Below, in pieces: positions 18,292-27,651 of a stretch of 64,000 nucleotides of DNA. The DNA is taken from the NCBI GenBank assembly GCA_002433025.1, contig DJGZ01000063.1, positions 1-64,000 of the forward strand, written 5' to 3'. This DNA is from Bacteroidales bacterium UBA5833 (GTDB taxonomy: Bacteria; Bacteroidota; Bacteroidia; Bacteroidales; Lentimicrobiaceae). Both the position numbers and the translations under genes were made by a program. The stretch's first letter is position 1; each line of letters opens with the position of its first letter. The notes beneath the pieces are model-generated. The model saw only the letters and a program-made list of their open reading frames with translations, was not told where the DNA came from and did no database searches.

Positions 18292-20574
18292 TCACCGGAC
18301 TGCTGTTTCAATTGCCTCATCTGAAACGGCAAAACTGATCGCGAATGAAGGCGTTTGACTGATATTTCCGGTATTTGCCGTGGTCGAATGAGCCATTTTT
18401 ATCCTGTCGGATGATACTCCTTTGGATATCAGATAGCTTTTAACAGCCCGGGCCCTCTCCTCTTCAATCGCTGAAATCTTTGACCCGAGATATGCCCGGC
18501 CTGACAGTTGAACCGACATTTCCTGCACAGAAAAGAGGGCTACACCGACGCCTGTCTGTGATCCCAGCCAAGCTGTAAAAAGCGAATCCCGGTTTGCCAG
18601 TTGCCTGATTTGCAAATCATCTTCAGGAGACAAACTGTCGTTCAGCCCGAGCCCCAGGAATTTCTGCTTTGCCAAATAGATGGCGAGGAACTCCGTTTCC
18701 GCCTCCCGGCTGTTACTCCCTGTAAAATAAACGCTCAGTTCAGGCTTATTTGCCATCACTTCAGCAATCCTGCCGAGTGTAACCAGGTTATTCCGGTCAG
18801 GTTGCCGCTGAAGCAACCCCATCCTCATTTCACGATAATCATCTTCTGATCCTCCGAACAAATCAGCCACAAGGCGGTAAGGCGCAACTGCGGCCTTGAT
18901 CGCAAGGTTTTTCAATACCCGGAGCAGTGCCTTTCCCCAGCGATAATCAGGATCATCCAGATCGCCCTCAACGGGAACCGACAACCTGATATTCCCTTCA
19001 AGATCCTTTAAAACAGATATGGCCAGCCGGACGGGAATATTTATTGCAGTATTGTTCTGAATCTTTTTCCCGGCTACCACCTTTTCGATGAACAATCTGT
19101 TTTCACTTTTCAATTTGTGATCCCTGATATTAATTTCATTTTCAAAAGTAAGATCCCCGTCGATAAATGGCGTGGCGACATAATATACGGAATATGGATT
19201 GATGTCGGACAACCTGATGCCTTTAATACTGTAGTTCATTTCCATTTCCGAATATCCATCCGGGTTGATACTGAGACTACCGCTGAAACTTCCTGTCCGG
19301 TTAAGCTTCGATCTCATTACCACGTTAATCCGCTCACCTGAGGAATTCAGGTTTTCCGATAAAATAGAAAGGGAGTCCAGCTCATACTGAAATTTATCTT
19401 CGAGGGTATAATCAGTATAAACAACCCTGCCGTTGGTGATCAGCACTTTGTCGGCCTTGTAATTGCTGACTTTATACTGGCTTGTGAGTAAGTGAACATA
19501 ATCGGCAATCATCCTGAACAGATTGGCATAATCCTCCACAGGCACCCCTCCCGCATTCACTGAATCAACCTCTTCAGTGGCTATCAGCATGCGGTCGAAA
19601 TTAATTCCGTCATCATAAACGGCAAATTTTACATAAGGCCTGTCAATGCTCAGGGCACCAAAATGATATACATTGCCGGCCGGGTTGATTGAATCAGCAT
19701 TTATATGCAGGCTTCCTACTGATGCGATCACCTCTCCCGAAGTATCAGCCACCGAGAAATCCCTAAGAATAAAATCCCCCGAGACGGCAATATCAGCAGG
19801 GTAGCCTGCATTCCCGCCAAGCCGCAGGTCAGCACTGACAAAACCTTCAAGGGATTTAACAAGCAGGTAATCCTGCAGGTACGGATAAAGATGGGTTAGG
19901 TTAAAATCGGTAATCCCGGCTTTCAGATTATATAAAGAGGTCACCTGATTAAAAAGGAAATCTGCAGTAAGATCTCCCCCCTGATTGAATGCGCATGTCG
20001 CGGAAATACTGATTTGGGGGTTGGCAGAAGAGATCACCGGGCAGGTTGCATTCAAATGTTCAACTGAAATATTCACCAGCGGTGATACCCCTTTATATAT
20101 CAATGTGTTATTTCTGATTTCAATACTCCTGACTTCAAAGGCCACCGGTGTTCCTCCTGCCGGTTGCTCAACTGTATCGCTTGTACCAAACCGGAGTAGC
20201 AGGTCGTCAAAATTGAATGATTCACCATTCTGTAATACCTGAATAACGGCGTTCTCAATCAAAACATCTTCAATAATATTCCTGCCGGTAATAAATGACA
20301 ACAAGTCTGTGTTGATCCGGATGTTGCCGACCGTTACAAATAAACCCTGATCATCTGCTTCATAAAACTTCAGTTGCTTTATGCCTACCTTTCCGTTCAG
20401 CAGGTTTATACCGAGCCTGTCCATTTCGATCTTTCTGCCGGTCCATTCCCTGCTGTTCTTTTCAATAATATATTCAGTAACCGGAGAGATAAAGATAAGC
20501 AGGGTCAGCATAATTCCTCCTATAATTGCCAAAAGGAGCACTGAGTACCTTATGAATCTTTTCATCCTGATCAT
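18292..20574 (-). CDS. DUF748 (AsmA-like) envelope protein
   Basis: 760 aa. One N-terminal membrane segment (about residues 6-30, VLLLAIIGGIMLTLLIF) anchors a long periplasmic region. The DUF748 hallmarks are in the second half: TNGRVVYTDYTLEDKFQYEL, then SGERINVVMRSKLNRTGSF and VRLAISVLKDLEGNIRLSVP followed by DLDDPDYRWG. The C-terminal part has an OmpA-like helix (ERARAVKSYLISKGVSSDRI), as seen in other DUF748 proteins. AsmA-like proteins are linked to outer-membrane lipid transport and integrity; a direct role here is inferred. The longest frame begins at a TTG (20577); ATG at 20574 or 20565 is more likely. It lies 62 bases after a T9SS cargo gene on the same strand. Confidence 0.88.
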   Translation of the reverse strand: MIRMKRFIRYSVLLLAIIGGIMLTLLIFISPVTEYIIEKNSREWTGRKIEMDRLGINLLNGKVGIKQLKFYEADDQGLFVTVGNIRINTDLLSFITGRNIIEDVLIENAVIQVLQNGESFNFDDLLLRFGTSDTVEQPAGGTPVAFEVRSIEIRNNTLIYKGVSPLVNISVEHLNATCPVISSANPQISISATCAFNQGGDLTADFLFNQVTSLYNLKAGITDFNLTHLYPYLQDYLLVKSLEGFVSADLRLGGNAGYPADIAVSGDFILRDFSVADTSGEVIASVGSLHINADSINPAGNVYHFGALSIDRPYVKFAVYDDGINFDRMLIATEEVDSVNAGGVPVEDYANLFRMIADYVHLLTSQYKVSNYKADKVLITNGRVVYTDYTLEDKFQYELDSLSILSENLNSSGERINVVMRSKLNRTGSFSGSLSINPDGYSEMEMNYSIKGIRLSDINPYSVYYVATPFIDGDLTFENEINIRDHKLKSENRLFIEKVVAGKKIQNNTAINIPVRLAISVLKDLEGNIRLSVPVEGDLDDPDYRWGKALLRVLKNLAIKAAVAPYRLVADLFGGSEDDYREMRMGLLQRQPDRNNLVTLGRIAEVMANKPELSVYFTGSNSREAETEFLAIYLAKQKFLGLGLNDSLSPEDDLQIRQLANRDSLFTAWLGSQTGVGVALFSVQEMSVQLSGRAYLGSKISAIEEERARAVKSYLISKGVSSDRIKMAHSTTANTGNISQTPSFAISFAVSDEAIETAVR

Positions 20575-20639
20575 CAATCAACGTGCACAGTAAAAAAAAC
20601 AAGCAGAATGCCTTCAGAGAATATAAAAACCTTTAGCGA

Positions 20640-23600
20640 TCAGCGTAATTTAGTTATAATCACCTTTTTCACAATTACACCAGCATCCGAGCCTGCTTTC
20701 AGAAGGTATAATCCTTCGGGGAGCTGACCAACGCCAAAACAGGCCGGATCAATACTCCCGCCTGCAAAATCATGTGCAGCAACAAGTCTGCCCCGAATAT
20801 CGTACAACCGGAGCTGCAGATCTCCTGATGCTACCGGTAACACTCTGATGCATAAAGTTTCCCGGGCCGGATTGGGAAATACAACAATATCATTAAAATC
20901 TGTCTTTTCGTCAATCCCATATGAGCAATTTATGAAGTTAAACAGCACATTGACCTCCGCTCTTGAAAAACACCCTGTAGAAATGTCAGTGACAACAACC
21001 CATAATTGTCTGAAATCAAAAGTAATGCCCGATGTCCATAGTTGAATACTGTTGCCGGTGGAACCATCGGACCAGAGAAACGAGACCGCACCTGGCGGCA
21101 ACGAAATACTGATGGTATCGAAAACACAGGCCAGAATGGTATTTTCCTGATGTGGCACCCCGGGGGCAATAAGGTTAATTGCCGGCAAGTTGAAAACTGC
21201 TACGGGGACTATTCTTTCAATCAACGACATTCCGTCTCCGACTTCGAGCCGGTATACCGTGGAAACCAGGGGCGAAACATTCACTTCGGGCTGTTCTGAA
21301 ATAAGGGTATTCCCATCGTACCACCGGTAGTAATAGCCACTCTGAATTCCACCAAAGGGCAAGGCAAGCAGCGTGGCTGAAGAGCCAAGGCATATGGTAT
21401 CGGGATTGGCAACCGGAGATGCGCCAAGCATACCACCCTGCACAATTACGCTGACCTGATCGGGAGGGCTTGAACATCCGCGGTGATCGGTGACTGTAAG
21501 AGAAAAAAGATTGCTTGTATACAGTGGGACGGTCACAGGATTAGCCACATATGGGTTAGCAAGCGAATCAGCCGGGGACCAGGAAAAACTGTAATTACCC
21601 GGGGGCGAGGCGCTACCCTGAAGTTGGGCACTGCTGCCTGTCTGCAGAAAAATATCATCCCCCGCACTTGCTGCAGGTAGTGGCCATACCTCAACACTTA
21701 TCAGGGCAGAAACGGAGGAATTCACGTCGGAGACTACCACTTCATAAATGGTACTCACATCAGGCATTACATAAGGATACTGAAGGTTACTGAATAGCAC
21801 ACCGTTAACCAGCCAGTTGTATTGATACCCTGAACCTGCACCACCCAAAGCCTGAACAGAGAGAGTGGTTCCCGCTCCGGCGCAGAATGCCGGCGGGTCA
21901 GCATAGGCAGATACTGTAAGGGGACTGCCTGCAACTTCAATCCAGACGTCATCGCTGGCAGCGCAACCATTTACCGCGTCGGTGGATGTTAATGTAAAAA
22001 GCACAGTTGTCTGGAGAGGCAGGGTTTCAGGCCGCATCACATCCGGATTGAGCAGCAGCGAAGCAGGTTCCCAGTGACAGACCACCGGATTGCCCCCTCC
22101 CTGAACACTGCCTTTCAGAATAACTGATGCACCAAAGATCACCGTAGTGTCATTCCCTGCGTTTGCCTGGGGCCTGGGGGCAATTTCAATCTGCAAAGCA
22201 GGTGAAAATGGGCCGGTACCGCAATTATTGATAACGGCCACCCTGAGATTCGCTATGCCGGAGAATGCCGGATCCCAACTCACTGAAACCGCATTACCAC
22301 TGCCTGTAACCACTCCGGCACCGGCAGGATCAATGGTCCAGCTATAGCCGGAAGCATTCAGCACAACCTGTGTGGCGTAATTGCCAGAAGCGCCTCCTGA
22401 GCAGAAAAACTCCGGACCAAAAGGCTGCATTGCCTGCGATGGCAACGGACTTACTTCTATCCCAAGCGGGTCAGACCATACAGATGAACCACATTCATTC
22501 ACACCCCTGACAGCCAGCTGGGCCGTGCCGGAAAACAAAGCAGACCATGACAAGGTGATTTGCTGTCCCTGACCAACAACCATTCCGGCAGATGATGGCA
22601 GCAGAGCCCATTCGTAATGGTCGGCAAAAGCAGAACCCGAAGTGAAGTAAGTTGTAAGCCCCCCCCCCTGGCATAGAGCTACAGGGCCGACCGGTGTTCC
22701 CGTTTCCTTAGGTAAAGGATTAACATTTACCTGCAAAGGAGGAGATCCCTGACCGGTTCCGCAATCATTAACGCCTCTTACCTGAATGTATGCCGTTCCT
22801 ATAAAATTATCCGTCCAATTGACCATGGCAGATGTTCCGCTACCCTGAATGGTTCCGGCCGACGCCGGGGACATTGCCCAAAGGTAGCTGGTAGTGTTTG
22901 CAAGTGCGGTTGTACTGTAAACTGTATTGGCAGGATTTTCGCACAAGGCTGTCGGCCCCTGTACCGGGGCACCGGTCGGAGGCACTGAATAGACCTGCAC
23001 CGTAGTGGTATATGTAACCTGAGGGCAGGCAGCAGAAGGAGGAATAGTATTGGTAACCTGGTAAGTCCCCTGTGCAGAAGCCGCCAGATTAATCTCCCCG
23101 GTGAAAATACTTGCAAATACTAGCCCTGGCGGCACAGCAGAAAAAGTGCCGGCCGAAGAGCCAGGAGCGAAAACAGGAACGGGATTGCTGGCTGTGACAC
23201 AATAACCTGGTTGCGGATACCCGAATGTGGCAGATGGTGAGGTAACTACCGTTAACGTAATACTTGCCGTATCAGGACAGGAACCTGTTGTGATGTGCGT
23301 AATGGTATAGGATCCGGGATTGCTTGCACCCAGGTTTATGTTACCTGTTGAAGCATTGATCGACAAACCGGGCGGTGTAGCATAATAAATACCCCCGGGA
23401 AAAGGCGTGGAAGGATTGCCCGAGAACCCGCTCTGACATAAAGTGGAGGATCCGTAGCTGAAACCCGCGTTATCCTGGGGAATAACAGTAACCGTAACAT
23501 TGTCGGAATAAACCTGTCCTCCGCAAAGATTTACAACAGCGGTATACACCGTGGTAACTGAAGGTGTTACAATAAGCTCCGGCCCGTAACCAACGATGGT

Positions 23601-24398
23601 ACCGCCGGGATATCCTCCGGTATACCATTTAATCCCGCTGGGGACAAAACGGGTACTTTCATTTGTGACTACCCATTGCGTTGAATTACGGTTTGTTGCC
23701 GTAAAGGCGGTATTTCCATTGCTGTTATGGACTCCCTGAGTAGCTGTTCCACCCGCCCAGGTGAGGCAGTTTGGCTTGTTGGTGAGATGATTCTCGATAA
23801 TACTGCTCTGTTCGTTAAGGACTATCTGAAAAGACCCACGGGTTGAGGTACAACTGAACATCGGACATTCGTACCAGTAAACTACCAGTTTACGATTTGG
23901 GGCAGTTCCTATGGTTTTATAAAAAACATAAGGTGGCCCATAAGATGAGTTCACACCCGGATGCCAGTCCTGCCAGGGTGCCATGATACAGTTCTTAGGC
24001 ACCGTACTGCCGGTGCTCGGAATGGGGGCGGAGGTATATGTTGTCCAGGATGAATTATAGGTAAATCCGACCCAACCGTTGGAACCAATGTAGAATTGGG
24101 TATAATACTGGTTGAAAAAGCAGAACTGAAACCCGATATTAAAAGGTCCGGCAATCTGGTCATCCTGGTTTCCGCCAAAGGTCACCGGTGTCCCGCCGGA
24201 ATATGTCTCCGGCTGATAGGGATAGACTTCAAAAGTATAGCTATCGGTACCATAACCTCCTGTAGCAACAGCAAATAAGTTTACCGTTTCACCCTGGCAA
24301 ATGGTAATATCCGGCCCGGCATTAATCTGTGATTTTACCTGAAAATCAAAACAAAAAACCAGCGCCACCAAAAGAAATAAACTCCGGCTAATTCGCAT
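20640..24398 (-). CDS. Very large T9SS-secreted Ig-like repeat protein with type A sorting domain
   Basis: 1252 aa. Signal peptide MRISRSLFLLVALVFCFDFQ; N-terminal module with FNIGFQFCFFNQYYTQFYIG and SNGWVGFTYNS (about 70-120, nidogen-like in pattern). The middle (about 330-780) holds several Ig-like/PKD-like repeats with VRGVNECGSS and VRGVNDCGTG motifs, then three modules of the type found in its paralogs. The pre-sorting block (VFDTISISL, FLWSDGSTGNSI, NCSYGIDE) and a type A sorting domain (VFPNPARETLCIRV, LPEGLYLLKAG) close the protein. A run of ten G on the coding strand (plus-strand C at 22659-22668) encodes GGG and could slip. It starts 26 bases after the 24425-24826 gene and probably shares its transcript. 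Confidence 0.9.
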   Translation of the reverse strand: MRISRSLFLLVALVFCFDFQVKSQINAGPDITICQGETVNLFAVATGGYGTDSYTFEVYPYQPETYSGGTPVTFGGNQDDQIAGPFNIGFQFCFFNQYYTQFYIGSNGWVGFTYNSSWTTYTSAPIPSTGSTVPKNCIMAPWQDWHPGVNSSYGPPYVFYKTIGTAPNRKLVVYWYECPMFSCTSTRGSFQIVLNEQSSIIENHLTNKPNCLTWAGGTATQGVHNSNGNTAFTATNRNSTQWVVTNESTRFVPSGIKWYTGGYPGGTIVGYGPELIVTPSVTTVYTAVVNLCGGQVYSDNVTVTVIPQDNAGFSYGSSTLCQSGFSGNPSTPFPGGIYYATPPGLSINASTGNINLGASNPGSYTITHITTGSCPDTASITLTVVTSPSATFGYPQPGYCVTASNPVPVFAPGSSAGTFSAVPPGLVFASIFTGEINLAASAQGTYQVTNTIPPSAACPQVTYTTTVQVYSVPPTGAPVQGPTALCENPANTVYSTTALANTTSYLWAMSPASAGTIQGSGTSAMVNWTDNFIGTAYIQVRGVNDCGTGQGSPPLQVNVNPLPKETGTPVGPVALCQGGGLTTYFTSGSAFADHYEWALLPSSAGMVVGQGQQITLSWSALFSGTAQLAVRGVNECGSSVWSDPLGIEVSPLPSQAMQPFGPEFFCSGGASGNYATQVVLNASGYSWTIDPAGAGVVTGSGNAVSVSWDPAFSGIANLRVAVINNCGTGPFSPALQIEIAPRPQANAGNDTTVIFGASVILKGSVQGGGNPVVCHWEPASLLLNPDVMRPETLPLQTTVLFTLTSTDAVNGCAASDDVWIEVAGSPLTVSAYADPPAFCAGAGTTLSVQALGGAGSGYQYNWLVNGVLFSNLQYPYVMPDVSTIYEVVVSDVNSSVSALISVEVWPLPAASAGDDIFLQTGSSAQLQGSASPPGNYSFSWSPADSLANPYVANPVTVPLYTSNLFSLTVTDHRGCSSPPDQVSVIVQGGMLGASPVANPDTICLGSSATLLALPFGGIQSGYYYRWYDGNTLISEQPEVNVSPLVSTVYRLEVGDGMSLIERIVPVAVFNLPAINLIAPGVPHQENTILACVFDTISISLPPGAVSFLWSDGSTGNSIQLWTSGITFDFRQLWVVVTDISTGCFSRAEVNVLFNFINCSYGIDEKTDFNDIVVFPNPARETLCIRVLPVASGDLQLRLYDIRGRLVAAHDFAGGSIDPACFGVGQLPEGLYLLKAGSDAGVIVKKVIITKLR

Positions 24399-24424
24399 TA
24401 ATCACCCATTTAAGTTATAAAGAC

Positions 24425-24826
24425 TCAATCTTCAGGCTCAAAATCCTCAAGATTTTGCACTATGCCATTGATAATAATCTGCCGGATCCCGATGAACAAC
24501 AGGATTTTCTTAACGTAAGCGGCATCAGTAGGGTGAGTGAAGTGCAGCGTAAAACAATGAAATTCAGAAGATGGCCGATCAACAGCCATTGTAAAGGTTT
24601 CAGGCATCAATGCTGCCTGGCTGATAACAGGTTCTATATCAGGAAAATCTGAGCTCTTTATCAAAAATACTGTTTTAAAGGAACCGTTCACCTGCTGTAA
24701 AAAATCCTCCGCGTCTGCAAACCGGGCAATGAAACCTTCCTGAGCCATTATTGCATGGCCTGTGGAAAAATACACCAATACGAATAAAAGCAACAGCTTA
24801 AATCCGGCAGGGCTCAGGATTTTCAT
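24425..24826 (-). CDS. Small secreted protein of unknown function between two T9SS cargo genes
   Basis: 133 aa with a signal peptide (MKILSPAGFKLLLLFVLVYF, ending near GHAIMAQ). The mature part has no motif I recognise; it is alternately hydrophobic and acidic, with FLIKSSDFPDIEPVI and a C-terminal AYVKKILLFIGIRQIIING segment, and no sorting domain or lipobox. The longest frame starts at a TTG (24835) inside a -7 box; ATG at 24826 fits the signal peptide and the promoter. It lies 11 bases after the stop of the 24838-27366 gene and 26 bases before the 20640-24398 gene. An accessory role for the neighbouring surface proteins is only a guess from position. Confidence 0.75.
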   Translation of the reverse strand: MKILSPAGFKLLLLFVLVYFSTGHAIMAQEGFIARFADAEDFLQQVNGSFKTVFLIKSSDFPDIEPVISQAALMPETFTMAVDRPSSEFHCFTLHFTHPTDAAYVKKILLFIGIRQIIINGIVQNLEDFEPED

Positions 24827-24832
24827 AATATA

Positions 24833-24863
24833 CAAAGTTAGTGAACAATCAGTTTTGTAACAA
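24833..24863 (-). promoter_or_regulatory. Promoter of the small secreted protein, overlapping an upstream stop codon
   Basis: On the minus strand TTG (24863-24861), 20 bases, then TAACTTTG (24840-24833), an exact -7 box. The first three bases of the box are the TAA stop of the 24838-27366 gene. The ATG at 24826 is six bases past the box, so the transcript would be leaderless or nearly so. Confidence 0.6.
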
Positions 24864-27366
24864 CAGTCCCACTATGTGAAGTAATCCGCAGGAAATAGTT
24901 TCCGGGGAGATACTCCGACAAGTCGAGCATAGTCCGGTGAATCCCTTGCAGGGTTTTATTGATTCCGGTATGTAATACCATTCTGCCACTCAGGTCAGTC
25001 ATGGTTATATCAAAGAAGCCTGCCGGCCCGTCCAGCGCTATGGAAACATTTCTGCGGGCCGGGTTGGGATAAACAATGATAAAATCTTCCGGTTTCAGGC
25101 TCTCAATACCATAGGAGCATGCTGTGAAAGTAAATGCAACCCCGGCAGAGCCATGGTTGATACATCCGGTAATTGGATCGGTAACCCGCACCGAATGTTC
25201 CTGAAAGTCAAAACTTATTCCGGAAGTCTTCGTTTCAAGAAACCTTTCTGTAGATCCATTACTCCATAGGTACTGGGCCCCGGCATTTCCCGCATCCAGG
25301 ATAAGGGTATCGTAAACACAAACCTGAATGTACCCTCCCTGAATATAATACTCAGGCTTAATCAGGTTTACTTCCGGAAGCGGATTAACGTTAACTGTTA
25401 CCTGGCTTTCTATTGTATTAAAAAGATCATTCAATACCAATGTGTAGGTTGTGGTTCCGGAAGGAGTGAGCTGAACGGTTTCACCGGCAGAGATTTCCGT
25501 ATCGCCAATTTTCCAGCTGTAAAAATAATGCGGATAATTGCCGCCGCTGGGTAATGCGATCAGGCGTACAGTGTCACCAATGCAGATGACTGCGGGAACT
25601 GCCTGAGGCACGACTGCCAGGGGGCCTCCAACAACAGTAACCATCATGTGGTCCTCTTCGCTCACACAACCGTTTGCATCAGTAACAACCAGGCTGAATA
25701 GTGTAGTGTTATTAAGCTTTCTCGTCACAGGGCTTTGTATGGCAGGATTCCACAGCGAATCTGCCGGTTGCCACTGGTAAGCGAAAGGAGGCATTCCTAT
25801 CCCGGCACTCCCCTGCAATTGAGTAAAAGTTCCGTGATTGATCTGGATATCGGCCCCGGCATCTGCAACCGGCAAAGGATTAACCACAACGGTAACCTGT
25901 GAGGAAACCGGATTGAAGCCATCGTCCACAATAACGGTGTATGTCGTTGTTTGAACCGGCTCCACTACCGGATTCTGGAGTGTTGAGGACCAGCCGTCCG
26001 GTGCACTCCACTCGTATGTGTAAGGCTGCTGGACATTGCCGCCGAATGCATTTACCTCGAGCATGGTGGAACCACCATAACAGATCTCATCAGGACTGGC
26101 AGAAGCTGAAGCAGCAAGTGCATCGCCGACAAATAATGTAGCAGCAGGCGACATGGAGAGTGGAGGGCAGTCGCCACTAACCACACACCTGAACTGATAT
26201 TGTCCGAGTTCAAATGTAGCCGGATTGATGGTCAATGTGTTTGTCCTTGTCCCGGAATAAGGGGCCGCTTCGGCAAGGTACTGCCAGAAGGCTGTCGTAT
26301 TGGGCCGGAACTGCCACCTGAAACTGGTATCTCCAACCGTTTCAACATGAAAGACAGCCGTTCCGCCAATGGGCACCATCTGATCTTCGGGACCGGCCAG
26401 AACCGCGGGAAGCGGATCAAGTTCAACAGTGAAAGTCTTACCATGTTGTATAGAATTATTTGAGCACAGGTCAACTACATTTCCGATCAAACGGAGTTCA
26501 TATTCTCCGTTTTCGTACATGGGTGGATAAAATTCGATGGTAAAGAATTTCTCCTGCTCACCACCGGCCTGACAACCTGCCCCGTTGACGCTGGTTACCG
26601 TGTGTTCTGTTCCATCCGGACCAACAAGCAGAAAATCAGAAGGATTCACTGAAAGACAACGCAGGTTTTCGGTAAAACCAAAATACAATGAAGTGGCTCC
26701 GGCACAACCGATTTCGTTATCAACAAAAGCAATGGTTGCCGGAACATTATCATAGATTCCTGCAGTTGATGCGCCAAAATCGAGGGTATAACCCGCCGAT
26801 GAGGATGCCGTCCAGTTACTGATGCAAAGCACATAAGTATCACCAGCCTCTACCGGCAAGTCTGCATTCCATTTGTTTGTAGGGCCACCACCGTTGCAAT
26901 TTGAATTTCCACCATTAGGACTGCTGATCCCCGTTGCTCCATGATATCCTGCCCCACCTGCTGCATTGCAGCTTTCCTGCATGAAAATCGCATTGTTATA
27001 TATATCACTGCACTCCATGTCGTTCAGGTTAAACACTGCCCAGTCGTAGTCGTCATTGACATTCACCGGAGTTATTACAAAGCGCAGCAATCCGGATGTC
27101 TGAACAGATATCACATACCAGATGGTATTGGTTTCACCATCCATGCAACTGCGCGGACAACTCTGATTCGGATTGATTTCATTAGGATAATTGCCTGAGC
27201 CAAGCGGCACAAGAGGCTGATCATAAAAACCGGTGCAGACCGGAATGGCCCCCAGGCAATCCTGAATGGTGGGAACCTGCGACCAGGTGTAACCGGAATA
27301 AGTCATTACAAAAACAATCATTAAAAAGATTCCGGGTTTGGTTCCCCTGCAGGAAAAGTAGTTCAT
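24838..27366 (-). CDS. Large T9SS-secreted protein with PKD/Ig-like repeats and type A sorting domain
   Basis: 842 aa with a signal peptide (KPGIFLMIVFVMTYSGYTWSQ, near residue 30). The N-terminal module begins IQDCLGAIPVCTGFY and contains NTIWYVISVQTSGLLRFVI and DDYDWAVFNL (about 35-200), a pattern common at the start of T9SS cargo and shared with 14673-17831. A following region with SATSLYFGFTEN-like and VDLCSNNSIQ sequence precedes Ig-like and PKD-like modules (YTYEWSAPDGW, FAYQWQPADSL). The conserved block (VCVYDTLILDAGNAGAQYLW, ACSYGIES) and the type A sorting domain (VYPNPARRNVSI, LPGNYFLRITS) end the protein. Its transcript may continue into the two downstream genes, although the next gene also has a promoter of its own. 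Confidence 0.9.
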   Translation of the reverse strand: MNYFSCRGTKPGIFLMIVFVMTYSGYTWSQVPTIQDCLGAIPVCTGFYDQPLVPLGSGNYPNEINPNQSCPRSCMDGETNTIWYVISVQTSGLLRFVITPVNVNDDYDWAVFNLNDMECSDIYNNAIFMQESCNAAGGAGYHGATGISSPNGGNSNCNGGGPTNKWNADLPVEAGDTYVLCISNWTASSSAGYTLDFGASTAGIYDNVPATIAFVDNEIGCAGATSLYFGFTENLRCLSVNPSDFLLVGPDGTEHTVTSVNGAGCQAGGEQEKFFTIEFYPPMYENGEYELRLIGNVVDLCSNNSIQHGKTFTVELDPLPAVLAGPEDQMVPIGGTAVFHVETVGDTSFRWQFRPNTTAFWQYLAEAAPYSGTRTNTLTINPATFELGQYQFRCVVSGDCPPLSMSPAATLFVGDALAASASASPDEICYGGSTMLEVNAFGGNVQQPYTYEWSAPDGWSSTLQNPVVEPVQTTTYTVIVDDGFNPVSSQVTVVVNPLPVADAGADIQINHGTFTQLQGSAGIGMPPFAYQWQPADSLWNPAIQSPVTRKLNNTTLFSLVVTDANGCVSEEDHMMVTVVGGPLAVVPQAVPAVICIGDTVRLIALPSGGNYPHYFYSWKIGDTEISAGETVQLTPSGTTTYTLVLNDLFNTIESQVTVNVNPLPEVNLIKPEYYIQGGYIQVCVYDTLILDAGNAGAQYLWSNGSTERFLETKTSGISFDFQEHSVRVTDPITGCINHGSAGVAFTFTACSYGIESLKPEDFIIVYPNPARRNVSIALDGPAGFFDITMTDLSGRMVLHTGINKTLQGIHRTMLDLSEYLPGNYFLRITSHSGTVVTKLIVH

Positions 27367-27460
27367 GGCAAGAAATATTTCCGTTATAAATACCCGCTTT
27401 ATAACGATTTAACAAGAAGGAATGACAACGATTAAATGACACATAAAATCAGCGCACAGG

Positions 27461-27468
27461 CAAATTTA
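27461..27468 (-). promoter_or_regulatory. -7 box TAAATTTG upstream of the 24838-27366 gene
   Basis: Exact TAnnTTTG on the minus strand, with TTG 16 bases further upstream (27487-27485), slightly closer than usual. The leader to the ATG at 27366 would be about 90 nt. Confidence 0.5.
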
Positions 27469-27651
27469 ATAATATTATAACCCGCAATCAGGAGTTTATT
27501 AAAAAAATAAAAATTTACTGCTTTCCATACCACCTGCTAAGGCTGAACAAAGTTTTCGGGTAACCGGAAATGTACAATTCAAAAAAAATGTGTTTTTTTG
27601 TGTACGCTTGCGTCTGTAATGACGTTATAATTCTGTCAACATAAATTGATT

